Of a stretch of DNA of 22,276 nucleotides, positions 21,280 through 22,276 are shown one piece after another (the stretch's first letter is position 1; each line of letters starts with the position of its first letter). The translations under genes and the position numbers were made by a program. The notes below the pieces were generated by a model. It did not search any database. It was given only the letters and a program-made list of their open reading frames with translations, and was not told the DNA's origin. Source of the DNA: an uncultured Lachnospiraceae bacterium (lineage in GTDB: Bacteria; Bacillota; Clostridia; Lachnospirales; Lachnospiraceae); contig OMSM01000138.1 in assembly GCA_900313745.1 (NCBI GenBank), forward strand, positions 1 to 22,276. The letters are read 5' to 3'.

Positions 21280-22276
21280 TTACGCGAAGGGATTCTCCGT
21301 GGGATAGCGCACGCCGGCCGGCTGGTTGTATCCGATCTCGTTCGGGCATACGCCGATGAGCTTGAAGACCTCAAAGAGAGGCTTCGCATAGTGACCGAAC
21401 ATCACTGCGCCGTGATGAGGATAGTTCTTCTCGATCAGGACGTGGCGATAGAAGCGGCCCATCTCCTTGATGGCGAATACGCCGATGCCGCCGAAGCTCT
21501 TGGGCTCGACAGGAAGCACCTCGCCCTCGGCCATGTAGCCGCGGAGGATGTTGTCGGCGGTGGACTGCAGACGGAAGAAGGTGATCTCGCCGGGAGCAAT
21601 CGCGCCCTCGAGGGTTCCGTTGGTGACCTCGATAGGCAGGTTGCGGGCCATGATCTTCTGATACTTCATCTCGCAGTATGCCAGCTTGGAGGAGCAGGTA
21701 TTGCCGCAGTGGAAGCCCATGAAGGTATCGGTGTGCTTCCAGTCGTAGTCGAACTTGCCCTTGATGGACTCATCAAACATGTCGTCCGGCACGGAGTTGT
21801 TGATATCAAGCAGGGTGACGATATCATCGCTGACGCAGGTGCCGATGAACTCGGACAGGGCGCCGTAGATATCGACCTCGCAGGACACCGGGATACCCTT
21901 TCCGGTGAGACGGCTGTTCACATAGCAGGGAACGAAGCCGAACTGGGTCTGGAATGCGGGCCAGCACTTGCCGGCGATGGCGAAGTACTTGCGATAACCC
22001 TTGTGATCCTCGATCCAGTCAAGGAGGGTCAGCTCATACTGCGCAAGCTTTGCGAGAACTTCGGGCTTCTTGTTGCCGGCACCGAGCTCCGCAGCCATGT
22101 CCGCGACCACATCCGGGATGCGGGGATCGTCGTCATGCTTGTGGAATGCCTCGAACAGATCGAGCTCGGAATTCTCCTCGATCTCAACGCCAAGGTTGTA
22201 CAACTGCTGGATCGGCGCGTTGCAGGCAAGGAAGTTGTTCGGCCTCGGGCCGAAGGTGATCAGCTTCAGCTTGGAC
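21280..22276 (-). CDS. L-fucose/L-arabinose isomerase family protein (5' end outside the window)
   Basis: The frame is open to the right edge, so the N-terminus is missing; 331 residues are visible, against roughly 480-500 in the family. A TTG at 22203 is not the start, because the preceding residues continue with FGPRPNNFLACNAPIQQLY. Conserved blocks are GVEIEENSELDLFEAFHKHD, CEVDIYGALSEF, TLLDINN and FHCGNT. In this family such Glu, Asp and His residues bind the metal ion for aldose-ketose isomerisation. The C-terminus ends VRYPTENPFA at 21280. The sugar (fucose, arabinose or other) cannot be told from this fragment. Confidence 0.85.
   Translation of the reverse strand, partial: SKLKLITFGPRPNNFLACNAPIQQLYNLGVEIEENSELDLFEAFHKHDDDPRIPDVVADMAAELGAGNKKPEVLAKLAQYELTLLDWIEDHKGYRKYFAIAGKCWPAFQTQFGFVPCYVNSRLTGKGIPVSCEVDIYGALSEFIGTCVSDDIVTLLDINNSVPDDMFDESIKGKFDYDWKHTDTFMGFHCGNTCSSKLAYCEMKYQKIMARNLPIEVTNGTLEGAIAPGEITFFRLQSTADNILRGYMAEGEVLPVEPKSFGGIGVFAIKEMGRFYRHVLIEKNYPHHGAVMFGHYAKPLFEVFKLIGVCPNEIGYNQPAGVRYPTENPFA

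Noticed and set aside
22201..22203. TTG as the start of the isomerase
   Set aside because: The frame continues upstream with conserved residues (FGPRPNNFLACNAP) to the window edge, so the gene is truncated by the window and does not start here.
1..22276. CRISPR arrays, IS elements, tRNA or rRNA genes, prophage or defence genes
   Set aside because: No regularly spaced repeats, transposase or integrase frames, terminal repeats or RNA gene signatures were seen.

Overview
The window looks like a fairly GC-rich Clostridia (Firmicutes) chromosome, most likely Lachnospiraceae-like. The reasons are the gene order of the ribosomal superoperon, a short S14 with four zinc cysteines, a zinc-type L36, an adenylate kinase with a Cys4 lid, strong AGGAGG ribosome-binding sites and a SAM-I riboswitch in front of metK. 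The family-level placement is inference.

Right to left on the minus strand, positions 13580 to 46 hold one long ribosomal protein cluster: rpsJ, rplC, rplD, rplW, rplB, rpsS, rplV, rpsC, rplP, rpmC, rpsQ, rplN, rplX, rplE, rpsN, rpsH, rplF, rplR, rpsE, rpmD, rplO, secY, adk, infA, rpmJ, rpsM, rpsK. It is the fused S10, spc and alpha operons. rpsD, rpoA and rplQ would be expected beyond the left edge. The usual map gene between adk and infA is missing. A sigma-A-like promoter lies upstream of rpsJ and a second one inside the cluster before rpmJ. Most of the longer intercistronic gaps hold GC-rich hairpins. Three are elaborate: the rpsJ leader, the rplW-rplB gap and the rpmJ-rpsM gap. These are candidate r-protein autoregulatory or RNA-processing elements and are the most interesting non-coding content here.

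Positions 13581 to 22276 hold ordinary housekeeping and accessory genes: putP (Na+/proline symporter, minus); a divergent plus-strand class I SAM methyltransferase; metK (minus) behind a promoter, SAM-I riboswitch and intrinsic terminator; two plus-strand membrane protein genes (one unknown, one DUF975-like); a MATE efflux transporter (minus); a strong bidirectional terminator; and the 3' part of an L-fucose/L-arabinose isomerase family gene that runs off the right edge.

I see no CRISPR array, tRNA, rRNA, insertion sequence, prophage or defence system. I do not see a clear-cut novel multi-gene system. The findings are mainly structured RNAs, promoter/terminator arrangements and gene-order oddities.
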